In this document: positions 35,323-45,240 of the stretch, in pieces
Layout: each line of letters starts with the position of its first letter
How positions within the stretch are numbered: the stretch's first letter is position 1
NCBI GenBank assembly: GCA_910587355.1
Contig: CAJUKF010000001.1
Coordinates: 1-64,000 of the forward strand
Length of the DNA: 64,000 nt
Direction: 5' to 3'
Source of the DNA: an uncultured Muribaculaceae bacterium
GTDB lineage: Bacteria > Bacteroidota > Bacteroidia > Bacteroidales > Muribaculaceae
Translations under genes and position numbers: made by a program
Notes under the pieces: model-generated
Told to the model about the DNA's origin: nothing
The model's database searches: none
The model's input: only the letters and a program-made list of their open reading frames with translations

Positions 35323-36963
35323 TTATTTTTTTGCTTCACCGATTTTGAGACGTGCGCCTGCATCGTTGACAATCGAGCGGAAGTAGCGTTCGTTGTAGCC
35401 CCCGAAGACAGGCGATTCGGGCATACCCTCGGCAGTGCGGCTGAATTTGCCGTCGGCCTCTTTTTTGATGTTGCCATCGAGGTATTTCACCAGCAGATAG
35501 TCGCCGAGCTGTTTGTAGTCGGAGGTTGTTTTCTCAGCCCAGTAGTCGGTGAGACTGTTGAGCGTGGCTGTTGCGGTTGCTTTGTCCATTGAGGCGATTT
35601 CACCGGCGATGTCGGCGACAGCACCGGTCATGGCGGTCTCAAGACCGTTCTGCACGCGGCGGATGTCGGGAATCATCTGCGAGTAGCGGTTGTAGGCCTG
35701 GTTGGCAACATAGTTGTTTACCCAGAACATCGAATCCCACGACAGAGTAAGCAAATCGGCAGTGGCCACGTCAAGCGAACGGGGAACGGCGGTGGCGCTG
35801 TTGAATACCGGCACATATACGCATGTGTTGGCATCGTCGACACCGAACCAGAGAATGCCCTTCATGGCTTCGGGGCGCCCTGCGTTCATGTCGCTTACGA
35901 ACGAGAACCCTGTCTGCTGAGTGGCAATGGCACGTTCGTGGGTATATTCATTACCGTCAACGGAATATGTCATGGGGCGCCAGCGGTAAGGGCAGTCGAA
36001 GGGACCTGCGCCGATGTCCTGCGTCATGTCGAGTACTGTGCCTTCGAAGTGGTCACGCATCATCCATTTGAGGTCGTCGGCGGTGAGTTTCTTTGAGGGT
36101 TTCACCCACAGGGGGAGGGGTTCGCCTTCGGCGAGGAGAATCCAGGGCTGATACACATCCATTTCTTCGGGAGATGTGTAGCGGCGGAAGAAACTCCAAA
36201 CTCGAGCGTCACAGCCTCGTACTGCGCCGATGTCGGTAACCGCATAGGCTCGTGAGAAGTCGAAGTCCTTGTCCTTACCGTCGAAGTAACCCTGCTTGCG
36301 GGCAAAAGATATAACATCGGGCGAGTAGAGTGTTTCCTTATCTTTGAGGGGGAATTTATGTATGCGAGAGTGGTTGGCATGGCCGCAGATGTAGCCGTCG
36401 GGTACGCGTCGGGCAACCCACACGGCGCCTTTGTCGGTCTTGCCCTTGCCTATCAGCTCCATTATCCAGGCTTCATCGGGGTCGGCGATAGAGAAAGACT
36501 CACCGCTCGAAGCGTAACCGTAGGTGTTTACAAGGTCTGTCATCACCTTTATTGCCTCGCGCGCGTTTTTAGCACGCTGGAGTGTGATGTAAATCAGAGA
36601 GCCGTAGTCGATGAGACCCGAGCCGGCGAGTTCTTCACGGCCGCCCCATGTGCTTTCGGAAATAGTGAGGCCATGCTCGTTCATATTGCCGATAGTGGAA
36701 TATGTATGTGCTACTTCGGGAATCTGACCGAGAAGTTTGCCGGTATCCCATTCCACTACGTCGCGCATTGTGCCGGGTGCATGGTCGGCGGCATCCTGTT
36801 TGTAGAGCGCGCCATAAAGCGTGTGGCTGTCGGCGGCGTATGTCACCATCGAACTTCCCCCGGCGGTAGCGCCGGGAGTGGCTATGAGACTTGTACATGC
36901 CATTGCATCGCCGCATGTAAGTGCTGCGGCCGCTGCGATAATCGCTGAGAGGTATCTGTGCAT
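35323..36963 (-). CDS. C69-family dipeptidase (N-terminal nucleophile)
   Basis: A 546-residue exported peptidase. The signal peptide MHRYLSAIIAAAAALTCGDA precedes MACTSLIATPGATAGG; Cys23 becomes the N-terminal nucleophile after processing, as in the U34/C69 family (PepD-type dipeptidases). Other family segments are VTYAADSHTLYGAL, TISESTWGGREE and VARRVPDGYICGHANHSRI. Bacteroidetes homologues are probably periplasmic and release dipeptides. The ATG at 36963 is preferred to one seven codons upstream because it starts the signal peptide. It heads the run slyD, ABC ATPase, NigD-like, DUF3467, cysS, YbjN-like. Confidence 0.9.
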   Translation of the reverse strand: MHRYLSAIIAAAAALTCGDAMACTSLIATPGATAGGSSMVTYAADSHTLYGALYKQDAADHAPGTMRDVVEWDTGKLLGQIPEVAHTYSTIGNMNEHGLTISESTWGGREELAGSGLIDYGSLIYITLQRAKNAREAIKVMTDLVNTYGYASSGESFSIADPDEAWIMELIGKGKTDKGAVWVARRVPDGYICGHANHSRIHKFPLKDKETLYSPDVISFARKQGYFDGKDKDFDFSRAYAVTDIGAVRGCDARVWSFFRRYTSPEEMDVYQPWILLAEGEPLPLWVKPSKKLTADDLKWMMRDHFEGTVLDMTQDIGAGPFDCPYRWRPMTYSVDGNEYTHERAIATQQTGFSFVSDMNAGRPEAMKGILWFGVDDANTCVYVPVFNSATAVPRSLDVATADLLTLSWDSMFWVNNYVANQAYNRYSQMIPDIRRVQNGLETAMTGAVADIAGEIASMDKATATATLNSLTDYWAEKTTSDYKQLGDYLLVKYLDGNIKKEADGKFSRTAEGMPESPVFGGYNERYFRSIVNDAGARLKIGEAKK

Positions 36964-37024
36964 TGTCGGTTGTTGGTTGTGCAATGATTGATAAGAGGGC
37001 GGACAGGCATCTCCGCTTAATTTG

Positions 37025-37032
37025 CAAAATTA
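37025..37032 (-). promoter_or_regulatory. -7 box for the C69 peptidase operon
   Basis: TAATTTTG on the minus strand, 62 bases before the ATG; the -33 box is unclear. Confidence 0.45.
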
Positions 37033-37203
37033 ACAAGAAAAAACGGAATAGCATATAATCAGTATGCTCCACGGTCAATTTTTTATCTATAAATAATGCT
37101 CAAAGATGTTAAATGGTGAGGTAAAGAACTATTTTTTTCGTCTGTTTATTCTTCTTTTTGCGATAAATTTTTGCAAAAACAGTTTTATTAAAAATTTTTT
37201 GCG

Positions 37204-37211
37204 TATTTTTG
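37204..37211 (+). promoter_or_regulatory. -7 box for the DUF349 gene
   Basis: TATTTTTG on the plus strand, about 100 bases before the ATG; the -33 box is unclear. Confidence 0.4.
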
Positions 37212-37312
37212 GGGCGGCAAAGAATACCAAGTCTATCCACCCTATGAAAGACACAGATAGTTTAAGGAAGGAGAGGGCTTGTCACTTGCCTTAACCTTAT
37301 TTATAAACAGTT

Positions 37313-39190
37313 ATGGACATGCAAGAACCCGCCCTTGAGCCTCAAACGCCCAAGGCACAGAACCTCAACGACGCATCGGCTGCCGCAGCGGATGCCGGTA
37401 TCGAAAATGTTGCGGCTGACAGTGCTGCTCCTCAGCCAGAGGCCGAGGCAGAAGCCGAATCCATTATGACCCAAGGCGAAGAAGACTTCGAAGCTAAGGA
37501 CGTTAACCGTGAAATAACCGCCGAAAGCCTTCTGGCCGATGCCCTTGCTCTGATGGAGAAGGATGCCGCCGACATCAGCAACGATGAAATCCGCCGTCTA
37601 CGGCAGCATTTCAGCATGCTCCATAAGTCAGTTGATTCTGCTGCCGAGGCTGCCGAAGCTCCGGCCGCGCCTTCCGAGACCGAGACACGTTTCGAGCAGA
37701 CTATCGAAGCGCTCCGTGCACGTAAAGCCCAGTACATTGCCGAGCAGGAAGCCCTGCGCGCAGCTAACCTCGAGCGTAAAAACGCCATAATCGAGCAAAT
37801 CAACGCTCTGGCCGAGGACACTGATAACGTAAACCGCACATTCCCCCGTTACCGCGAGCTACAGGACGAATTTAACGCCGTTGGTGATGTCGACCCCACC
37901 GAGGAGACTGCCGTGTGGAAGCGTTTTCAGGAAGCCCGCGAGCATTACTCCGATAATCTGAAAATCAACAAGGAGCTCCGCGACTATGATTTCAAGAAAA
38001 ATCTCGCCGACAAGGAGGCTCTTCTTGCCGAGGCCCGCGCTCTGGCGGCCGAGGAAGACGTAATCAGTGCATACCGTCGTCTGCAGGACCTTCATAATAA
38101 ATGGCGTCAGATTGGACCCGTGGCAAAAGAGCTCCGCGATGAAATCTGGAATTCTTTCCGCGACGCTTCCGCCGAGGTGAACAAGCGCTATCAGGCATTC
38201 TTTGAAGCCCGTAAAGCCCGCGAAGCCGAAAACGAAACTGCAAAGACCGCCCTGTGTGAGAAAATCGAAGCGCTTGATTTGAGCGGTCTCAAGACTTTCG
38301 CCGCATGGGAAGAGGCTACAAAGCAGATTCAGACCATGCAGGAAGAATGGCGCAAGCTCGGTTTCGCTTCAAAGAAGATGAACCGGGTGCTCTTCGCACG
38401 TTTCCGTCAGTGCTGCGACAGTTTCTTCGCCGCCAAGGCCGAATTCTACCGCAATACACGCGAGGAACTTTCGTCTAACCTCGCTCACAAGCAAGACCTT
38501 GTGACGCGTGCCGAGGCTCTGCAGGAAAGCACCGACTGGCGCAAGGCAACCGATGAATTCATTGCCATGCAGAAAGAATGGAAGAGTATCGGTGCTATCC
38601 CCAAGAAATACTCCGATGACCTCTGGAAACGTTTTACCGCCGCCTGCGACGCTTTCTTCGACCGCAAGAAGAAAGAGGGCTCCGGCGTACGCAATGCCGA
38701 AGTGGCTAATCTGCGTGCCAAACGCGAAATCATCGGCCGTCTCTCGGCTCTGACTGACGAAGCAACCGACAAAGACACCGCTATAGCAGAGCTCCGCAAG
38801 CTGCAGGACAGCTGGAAGGAAATCGGTCATGTGCCTTTCCGCGAGAAAGACAAGCTTTACGAGGCCTACCGTTCGGCTGTCGATGCTGTACGCGACCATT
38901 TTGCAATTGCTGAATCACGTGCGCGCCGTCAGCGTTTCGAAGCTTCGGTAAACGACATGAAGGGCGACGACAACAAACTCTTCCGTGAGCGCGAGCGTCT
39001 TGTACGTGCTCTCGATGCACGCCGCAATGATTTGCGCACTTATGAAAATAATCTCGGCTTCCTCAATTCCAAGTCGAAGTCAGGCAATTCACTTATGCTC
39101 GACCTCGAACGCCGTATCGGTCGTCTCAAAGCCGATATTGCCGAACTTGAGGAGAAAATAGCACTCCTTGACGGAAATATTCAAGGTTAA
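37313..39190 (+). CDS. DUF349 coiled-coil protein
   Basis: A 625-residue acidic, strongly alpha-helical soluble protein. After an acidic Ala/Glu-rich N terminus it has about five copies of the DUF349 repeat, recognisable by W-x-x-[IL]-G followed by F-x-x-x-x-[DA]-x-[FY]: near 200-225, 270-305 (KWRQIGPVAKELRDEIWNSF), 348-385 (EWRKLGFASKKM), 425-460 (EWKSIGAIPKKYSDDLWKRF) and 503-540 (SWKEIGHVPFREKDKLYEAY). The C terminus is a coiled coil. The family is common in Bacteroidetes; its function is not established. An ATG two codons later is an alternative start. It has its own terminator. Confidence 0.9.
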   Translation: MDMQEPALEPQTPKAQNLNDASAAAADAGIENVAADSAAPQPEAEAEAESIMTQGEEDFEAKDVNREITAESLLADALALMEKDAADISNDEIRRLRQHFSMLHKSVDSAAEAAEAPAAPSETETRFEQTIEALRARKAQYIAEQEALRAANLERKNAIIEQINALAEDTDNVNRTFPRYRELQDEFNAVGDVDPTEETAVWKRFQEAREHYSDNLKINKELRDYDFKKNLADKEALLAEARALAAEEDVISAYRRLQDLHNKWRQIGPVAKELRDEIWNSFRDASAEVNKRYQAFFEARKAREAENETAKTALCEKIEALDLSGLKTFAAWEEATKQIQTMQEEWRKLGFASKKMNRVLFARFRQCCDSFFAAKAEFYRNTREELSSNLAHKQDLVTRAEALQESTDWRKATDEFIAMQKEWKSIGAIPKKYSDDLWKRFTAACDAFFDRKKKEGSGVRNAEVANLRAKREIIGRLSALTDEATDKDTAIAELRKLQDSWKEIGHVPFREKDKLYEAYRSAVDAVRDHFAIAESRARRQRFEASVNDMKGDDNKLFRERERLVRALDARRNDLRTYENNLGFLNSKSKSGNSLMLDLERRIGRLKADIAELEEKIALLDGNIQG

Positions 39191-39204
39191 GAATCCATTA
39201 TAAT

Positions 39205-39246
39205 CCGCGTCGCCGGGCCTCAGACACAGGTCGCGACGCGGTTTTA
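39205..39246 (+). terminator. Terminator after the DUF349 gene
   Basis: CCGCGTCGC (39205-39213) pairs with GCGACGCGG (39233-39241), followed by TTTTAAT. Confidence 0.7.
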
Positions 39247-39267
39247 ATCTCCAGCCTATTGTAATAA

Positions 39268-40662
39268 ATGAGCAGCACATCTCAGCGCTCCGGTTTCGGT
39301 CAGTATATCAATCTGCTTTTCAACATTGGCGACCTGGCGGTTATCAATGTTCTTTTCTGGATTGTCATATCTCTGTTCCCGGAGGCGAAGTCTGTGCCCG
39401 ACCAGTTGCGCGAGCTGTGGTTTGTGATTGATGTGGGCTACTTTCCGGTGATTATGTTCACCCAATGGAGCCGTCATGAGTTGCGCGCCATACGCATGGA
39501 GCGGGTGATGCGCAATGCGCTTCTTACCGTAGCGGCCCATGCGGTGTTTCTTCTGTCCATGGAGGCTTTTCTGCGCATAACGGTCTTCCCGTCGCGGGCT
39601 TTCTTTACTTATTACGGCATGCTTGCAGTGGGTTTGCCGGCTTTCCGCATAGCCGGTTCATATGCCCTTAAGTCATACCGGCGCCGCGGTTTCAACTACA
39701 CCCGTGTGGTGATAGTAGGCACCGGACGCACTGCACAGCGTCTGTACGAGGCAATGCGTAACGATGCCGGTTTCGGTTACTGCGTGATGTGCTTTTTTCA
39801 CGACACTCCCGAGCCCGGTTTCGACCTCGGTGAAGTGAGGCCTATAGCGGAGCTTGACAGATATATGGCACAAAACGATATCCGGCAGGTATTCTTCACT
39901 CTTTCGGGTCATAGCGATTCTCTGACAAAGGTTGTAAAAATCTGCGACGACCATGTCTCGGATTTCTATTATGTACCTCAGCTTCCCCGTACGCTTACGC
40001 GCAGCATGGAATTCCACAATATCGGTCCTCTGCCGGTGCTCGCCATGCGCCGCAACCCGCTGCAGAGCGTTCTCAACCGTGCGGTGAAACGAGGATTCGA
40101 TATCGTTTTTTCATCGGTTTTCCTTATTTTCTATCCGCTGATTTACATACCGGTGGCAATCGCCATTAAAATAACCTCTCCCGGTCCGGTGTATTTCAGA
40201 CAGGAGCGTACTGGCTATCTGGGCAAGTCGTTCAAGTGTCTCAAATTCCGCACTATGCGTGTCAATGCAGATGCCGACAGCCGTCAGGCTACTCACAACG
40301 ACCCACGCAAGACGCGTATCGGCGATTTTCTGCGGCGCACCTCTATCGACGAGCTGCCGCAGTTCATAAATGTATTGCGCGGCGATATGTCGGTTGTCGG
40401 GCCGCGGCCCCATATGCTCAAGCACACAGAGCTCTACACCCGGCTTGTCGACAGCTATATGGTGCGACATGCCGTTAAGCCTGGTATTACCGGCTGGGCG
40501 CAGGTCAACGGCTACCGCGGTATCACGGACGAACTATGGAAAATGGAGCGCCGTGTGGAGCACGACGTATGGTATATAGAAAACTGGACATTGCTGCTCG
40601 ACCTCAAGATTGTGGCAAGAACTGTCATAAATGCCGTCGCCGGTGAGAAAAACGCTTTCTGA
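39268..40662 (+). CDS. Undecaprenyl-phosphate sugar phosphotransferase (WcaJ-type initiating transferase)
   Basis: A 464-residue inner-membrane enzyme that transfers a sugar 1-phosphate from a nucleotide sugar to undecaprenyl phosphate, starting a surface polysaccharide unit. Four N-terminal membrane segments (about 15-125) are followed by a Rossmann-like domain (about 145-250, VVIVGTGRTAQRLYEAMRND), another hydrophobic segment near 285-305, and the bacterial sugar transferase domain (from about 272) with RTGYLGKSFKCLKFRTM, SIDELPQFINVLRGDMSVVG, PRPHMLKHTELY and PGITGWAQVNGYRG. The following helicase gene overlaps its stop by one base (TGATG). Confidence 0.92.
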   Translation: MSSTSQRSGFGQYINLLFNIGDLAVINVLFWIVISLFPEAKSVPDQLRELWFVIDVGYFPVIMFTQWSRHELRAIRMERVMRNALLTVAAHAVFLLSMEAFLRITVFPSRAFFTYYGMLAVGLPAFRIAGSYALKSYRRRGFNYTRVVIVGTGRTAQRLYEAMRNDAGFGYCVMCFFHDTPEPGFDLGEVRPIAELDRYMAQNDIRQVFFTLSGHSDSLTKVVKICDDHVSDFYYVPQLPRTLTRSMEFHNIGPLPVLAMRRNPLQSVLNRAVKRGFDIVFSSVFLIFYPLIYIPVAIAIKITSPGPVYFRQERTGYLGKSFKCLKFRTMRVNADADSRQATHNDPRKTRIGDFLRRTSIDELPQFINVLRGDMSVVGPRPHMLKHTELYTRLVDSYMVRHAVKPGITGWAQVNGYRGITDELWKMERRVEHDVWYIENWTLLLDLKIVARTVINAVAGEKNAF

Positions 40663-43600
40663 TGCTTACCGTATACAAAGCTTCCGCCGGCTCAGGCAAG
40701 ACATTTACTCTCGCTTACGAATATATAAAGACGCTTCTCGGCGTGCGTGAGGACAACGGTGCGTATCATCTTAATTATGACAAGTATTCTCTGGCGGGAC
40801 ACCGAATACCCAACCGCCATCGGGGTATTCTCGCAATAACTTTCACCAACGCGGCTACCGAAGAAATGAAGTCGCGTATCATCAGGGAGCTGGCGAAACT
40901 TGCAGACGATGCCAATCCTGATGTGTCGCTCTATGCCGCGTGGCTTATACGCGACTTCGGATGCACCGGCGCCGAAATATGCGAAGCCGCATCGCAGGCT
41001 CTTGCAGAGCTGCTGTTCGATTACGGCGAGTTCAATGTCCAGACCATAGACTCGTTTTTCCAGATGGTGCTCCGTACATTTTCGCGTGAAGTTGAGCGTC
41101 AGGGCGACTATGAACTGTCGCTCGATGTGCACACAACAGTTATCCAGACAATATCCCTTCTGCTCGACGACCTCAATTACGCTCCTAAACAGAGCCGTCG
41201 TCTGCTCGAATGGGTGCAGAAATTCACTATAGAGAATCTTTCTTCGGGCAAGAGCTACAATCTGTTCGCCCGCGACGGCTATCTGCTCGCTTCTCTTGCG
41301 AAGAATATCACGCGCTCGCTCGATGAGACGTTCGGCGAGTACGACAGCAGGCTGATAGAGTATCTGAGTGATTCGCGGCGTCTCGGACGGTTCTCTGCCG
41401 AACTTGAGGCAAAAGCTGCATCCGGTATGGAAAAGCCTACAGAGGCTTTTGCCGACTTTCTCCGCGATATCGAAGCCGCCGGTATTCCCGACAAGGTCTT
41501 CGAGACCAATACAATGAAGGCCCTCCGCCGACTGACAGACAACAACGAGCCGGCCAAAGCTGCCGCCAGTACTCCGGTGCAGGCCCAGGCCTCGGGTGAA
41601 CGCGGCCCTGAGAAACTGCTTGCGATTACAGCGTTCAAGAAATCAAAACTCTCCGAGGGCGCCATCACACCTTATCTTGAAAGACTATCGCAGATTTGCG
41701 TAATGACCGTGGAGGCCGTGGCCGAGACAAATTTCTATAATGAGATAAGAAAAAGCCTCGGGCAACTCGAGTTTTTCGGGCTGTGGCAAAGCAAGATGCG
41801 CGAATATCTGCGGAGCACCAACACTGTGCTTATCAGCGATACCGGTCAGTTGCTCAAGCGAATCATAAACAATGATGAAGTACCGTTCATCTATGAGCGT
41901 CTCGGTACGAAACTCACAAATCTGCTGATTGATGAGTTCCAGGACACATCGGGCGTACAGTGGCACAATCTGGAACCGCTGGTGAAGAACAGTCTCTCGC
42001 AGGGCTTCGATAATCTGATTATCGGAGACGAGAAGCAGGCTATCTACCGTTTCAGAAATTCCGACAGCGAACTTCTGGGTCATGTGGTTCAGGATAATCT
42101 TTCGCAGTACTGCAGACTTCGCGGATTCGCACAGGAAGATAATACAAATCACCGCAGCGCAGGTACGGTCGTGCGTGCCAATAATACCATTTTCAAGCAT
42201 ATGGCCTTACTTGCGGGAGCTGCCGGTTACGGCAACGTCGTACAGACGCCCGAAAAGAGCGATGTTCCCGGTTATGTGCGAATCAGTTTTTCCACTTCCA
42301 CGGAGGATAGGCATGAAGCCGGCAATACAGTTCTCGAGCACATGGCACAGGATATTCTGCGGCAACATAACGAAGGCGGATATGCGTGGCGCGACATACT
42401 CATACTCGCCCGCCGGCGTCAGGAGACCAATGAAATCGTGTCATATCTGCTTGAAAATTATCCTGAAATACGTGTTCTGTCATCCGAATCGCTTCTGCTG
42501 AGCAGTTCGGCTTCCGTGCGTACAATAATGAATATGCTCAAACTCGTCGAGAGTTCCTATTCAGGCGTGAGTGCCACTGATGAAAATCCGGACAGGGTTA
42601 CACGCCGCAGCGATGTGGAAATGATGATGACACGTTTCTATTACTTCCGTGCCCGAGGCCTCGACCCCTCGGAAGCTATCCGGATGGCTCTCGAGAACGA
42701 CAGGGACGAGGTTGAGACGATTGACAAAGACATAATGGCAATACGCGCCGAGAATCCTGCGAATCTTGTCGCCCTTGTCGAGGCCGTCATTCTTCATAAG
42801 ATACCCGAGGAACAGCGCCGGCGTGAGTATGCTTACATAGCCGCTCTGCAGGACCTTGTGGTGAAACATGCCGAAAGCGCGGACCCCTCGCTTGCATCAT
42901 TCATATCGCAGTATAACACAAACGTCGATGTCTGGGCCATAAAAGCTTCATCGGACCTCGATGCGGTGCAGGTGATGACAATCCATAAGTCGAAAGGTCT
43001 TGAACGAGATTGCGTGCATATACCTTTCTGTTCATGGGGTCTTGATTCGGCCGACCAGCAGCTATGGCTTCCGCTTAATGGACTGGAGGGTTTTGACGAA
43101 GAAATTGTCCCCCCTGTGATTCGTGTTAAAGTGACGCGTAACTCGGCGCTGTGGAATTATCGCCGCTCGCCGTTCACAGCTCTGTTCGAGAAGAATGCTT
43201 TTCTTGACCGCATGGACAGTCTTAATCTCACTTATGTGGCTTTTACACGTGCAGCGCGTGAACTCATTGTGCATGCAGAGCCAGAGAAGGCAGGAGATTT
43301 TCTGTTGTCGGCAATCTGCGGCCCCTTGCAGCCCGATGAAGTCTCGGACAGCAATCTCGCAGACCTTGCTCCGGCATTCGATAAGGAATCGTCGACACTT
43401 GTGCTCGGCTCGCCCACGAGCAAGATTGTTAAGGCCGGGAAGGATGACAGCATAATTGTCGATGCGGGAGCCTATCCTGTAGAATTCCGCGATGACGCAC
43501 GTCAGCTTACATCTATTGACGATGTTCTGTCACAGCATCTCGATATCGGCGGTGAGGAAGACAAGGAAATAACCGACAGGGCGCCGGCTTTTCTTTCGCC

Positions 43601-44054
43601 CGAATTTATCGCTGCCACAGAGCGCGGCAACGTGCTTCATGCGGTGCTGTCGCGTGTGCGCATTCTTGATGACCTTGCTCCCGCTGTGGAGCGCGAATGT
43701 AAGCGCCGGGGGGTCGACGAGGCCACGGCCAAGGTCTATCTTGCCGACTTGCGGCAGGCCTTTGACAAAGCCGGTCCTCTCGTGGCCGGTTGGTTCGACC
43801 CTGTGTGCCGTGTGTTCTCCGAGCGTTCGATTTACCGCGCCGAAGATGATGAGGCCTTCCGGCCTGACCGTGTGGTAATTTCTCCCGATGGCTCAGTTAC
43901 CGTAGTGGACTATAAGTTCACATCCGAGCCGCGTCCGACGCACTTCGCTCAGGTCGAAAACTATATATCTCTCATGCACAGCCTCGGGCGCACATCCGTC
44001 GCCGGTTATCTCTGGTATCCTCTTCTGAACAAGGTAATCAGAGTGAGCGAATAA
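40662..44054 (+). CDS. UvrD/AddA-like helicase-nuclease (double-strand break repair)
   Basis: A 1130-residue protein. Superfamily I helicase motifs occur in order: Walker A ASAGSGKTFTL (7-17), AITFTNAATEEMKSRI (about 58-73), Walker B IDEFQDTSGVQ (about 426-436), GDEKQAIYRFRNSD, VMTIHKSKGLERD (about 772-784), and YVAFTRAARELIV (about 858-870). The C-terminal domain is RecB-like PD-(D/E)XK nuclease: RGNVLHAVL (about 994-1002), then DGSVTVVDYKF. This is the AddA/RecB type that resects DNA ends for recombination. A partner AddB/RecC-like gene is not adjacent. It is coupled to the upstream sugar transferase gene, apparently by position only. Confidence 0.9.
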   Translation: MLTVYKASAGSGKTFTLAYEYIKTLLGVREDNGAYHLNYDKYSLAGHRIPNRHRGILAITFTNAATEEMKSRIIRELAKLADDANPDVSLYAAWLIRDFGCTGAEICEAASQALAELLFDYGEFNVQTIDSFFQMVLRTFSREVERQGDYELSLDVHTTVIQTISLLLDDLNYAPKQSRRLLEWVQKFTIENLSSGKSYNLFARDGYLLASLAKNITRSLDETFGEYDSRLIEYLSDSRRLGRFSAELEAKAASGMEKPTEAFADFLRDIEAAGIPDKVFETNTMKALRRLTDNNEPAKAAASTPVQAQASGERGPEKLLAITAFKKSKLSEGAITPYLERLSQICVMTVEAVAETNFYNEIRKSLGQLEFFGLWQSKMREYLRSTNTVLISDTGQLLKRIINNDEVPFIYERLGTKLTNLLIDEFQDTSGVQWHNLEPLVKNSLSQGFDNLIIGDEKQAIYRFRNSDSELLGHVVQDNLSQYCRLRGFAQEDNTNHRSAGTVVRANNTIFKHMALLAGAAGYGNVVQTPEKSDVPGYVRISFSTSTEDRHEAGNTVLEHMAQDILRQHNEGGYAWRDILILARRRQETNEIVSYLLENYPEIRVLSSESLLLSSSASVRTIMNMLKLVESSYSGVSATDENPDRVTRRSDVEMMMTRFYYFRARGLDPSEAIRMALENDRDEVETIDKDIMAIRAENPANLVALVEAVILHKIPEEQRRREYAYIAALQDLVVKHAESADPSLASFISQYNTNVDVWAIKASSDLDAVQVMTIHKSKGLERDCVHIPFCSWGLDSADQQLWLPLNGLEGFDEEIVPPVIRVKVTRNSALWNYRRSPFTALFEKNAFLDRMDSLNLTYVAFTRAARELIVHAEPEKAGDFLLSAICGPLQPDEVSDSNLADLAPAFDKESSTLVLGSPTSKIVKAGKDDSIIVDAGAYPVEFRDDARQLTSIDDVLSQHLDIGGEEDKEITDRAPAFLSPEFIAATERGNVLHAVLSRVRILDDLAPAVERECKRRGVDEATAKVYLADLRQAFDKAGPLVAGWFDPVCRVFSERSIYRAEDDEAFRPDRVVISPDGSVTVVDYKFTSEPRPTHFAQVENYISLMHSLGRTSVAGYLWYPLLNKVIRVSE

Positions 44055-44068
44055 CGAATATTTTTGCC

Positions 44069-45103
44069 ATGGATTATTTATTGACCCTGATACCTGTTGT
44101 TTTTGTTTTGCTTGCAGGTGCATCATCGACAAAAAAGGAGACGGATGTTACATTGTTCAGCAAAAACTATACAAATGCCTTGAAAAGCATCTGCTGCATC
44201 ATTGTGGTAATGGTGCATTTCCCTCCGTTGTTTCAGAATCGGGTACAGGACCTTATAGGTAGTTTCGCATATGTCTGTGTCACGCTGTTTTTCATGATAT
44301 CGTCGTATGGCATGGAACTGAGCGTGGAGAAAAATCCTGACTATCTGCGGCACTTCTGGCGAAACAGACTTGTGTCATTGCTGATACCCTGTGCGATTGT
44401 AAATCTGTTTGCCTATGCAGCAAGCATGTTAATCAAGGGCAGCGATACGCCTGCCGATATATTGTGGACAATCAACACGTATGTACTCATATTGCTTGAA
44501 TACTGTATGTGGTTCTATTGCATACAATTGATGAGACGTAAATTAAATATCACAAAGCACTGGATTGTCGATGGCCTGCTGATTGCCGGTGTGGTCGCTT
44601 CAAGCCTGTTTCTTTATCTGCCGGGCAAGAGCGATGACATCGGTGTGGCGATGGGGTGGTGTTATGAACGTTACGGTCTGATATGGGGCATTCTGCTTTA
44701 CCGCTTCATGCCACGGATTAAAGGTTGGCTCACAGGTCACCGGGGCACCAAACTGATACTCTTTATGGTGCTCTCCATGCTCCTGAGCCTGACGTATCTG
44801 AAATATAAGGCAGTATATTTCTACGGCGAATATCTGCTTAAGATTATCCTCGGATTCGTAATAATCGTATTCCTGCTGCTTGTGACCATAGGGCGCGAGT
44901 ACGGCAACAGAATCATCATATACCTGAGTGCTATATCGTTTGAAGTCTATCTGATTCACGGCTTCGTCATAGGCAGTCTGGAAGTCCTTGCGCCGGAGCT
45001 GTCATCAGGTAAGTTTATAATTCTGGCTTATGCCATTACGGTGATTTTCGCCGATGTGGCACACCGTATTTCAAAAATATTTGTGCGCCGTCTGAGGGCC
45101 TGA
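44069..45103 (+). CDS. Acyltransferase family 3 membrane protein
   Basis: A 344-residue inner-membrane protein with about ten hydrophobic segments, beginning MDYLLTLIPVVFVLLAGASS. The segment KNYTNALKSICCIIVVMVHF (about 32-51) ends in the His of acyltransferase-3 proteins, which acetylate or acylate surface sugars; FLIHG-like EVYLIHGFVIG (about 292-302) is another family mark. Base use is more AT-rich than its neighbours, suggesting acquisition. The likely role is O-acylation of a cell-surface polysaccharide, in keeping with the sugar transferase nearby. Confidence 0.75.
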   Translation: MDYLLTLIPVVFVLLAGASSTKKETDVTLFSKNYTNALKSICCIIVVMVHFPPLFQNRVQDLIGSFAYVCVTLFFMISSYGMELSVEKNPDYLRHFWRNRLVSLLIPCAIVNLFAYAASMLIKGSDTPADILWTINTYVLILLEYCMWFYCIQLMRRKLNITKHWIVDGLLIAGVVASSLFLYLPGKSDDIGVAMGWCYERYGLIWGILLYRFMPRIKGWLTGHRGTKLILFMVLSMLLSLTYLKYKAVYFYGEYLLKIILGFVIIVFLLLVTIGREYGNRIIIYLSAISFEVYLIHGFVIGSLEVLAPELSSGKFIILAYAITVIFADVAHRISKIFVRRLRA

Positions 45104-45146
45104 GGCTATATTTCTGCCTCTTCTGAGCGATATTTCGTTCTTATCT

Positions 45147-45168
45147 GCCGGGGTGTCAAACCTCCGGC
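45147..45168 (+). terminator. Possible weak terminator after the acyltransferase
   Basis: GCCGG and CCGGC arms with GGT/ACC inner pairs, followed by CATTTAATTT. The structure is short and bulged. Confidence 0.3.
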
Positions 45169-45186
45169 CATTTAATTTGTTAATCT

Positions 45187-45218
45187 GTTGGTAGGTTAAG
45201 TGAAAATGTATAATTTTG
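45187..45218 (+). promoter_or_regulatory. Promoter for the FKBP operon
   Basis: GTTG (45187-45190), a 20-base spacer and TAATTTTG (45211-45218), 22 bases before the ATG of the first FKBP gene. Confidence 0.6.
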
Positions 45219-45240
45219 CCAAAGAATAATAAGACTGACT

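Larger units (their letters stand above)
36964..37312 (+). other. Divergent intergenic region between the C69 peptidase and DUF349 genes
   Basis: 349 AT-rich bases with a -7 box for each flanking gene. A 62-codon open frame at 37106-37294 is present but has no recognisable homologue and straddles the promoter, so it is not called. No RNA structure was recognised. Confidence 0.6.

Noticed and set aside
37106..37294. A 62-codon hydrophobic open frame before the DUF349 gene
   Set aside because: It spans the promoter region, has no recognisable homologue, and its composition follows the AT-rich intergenic DNA.
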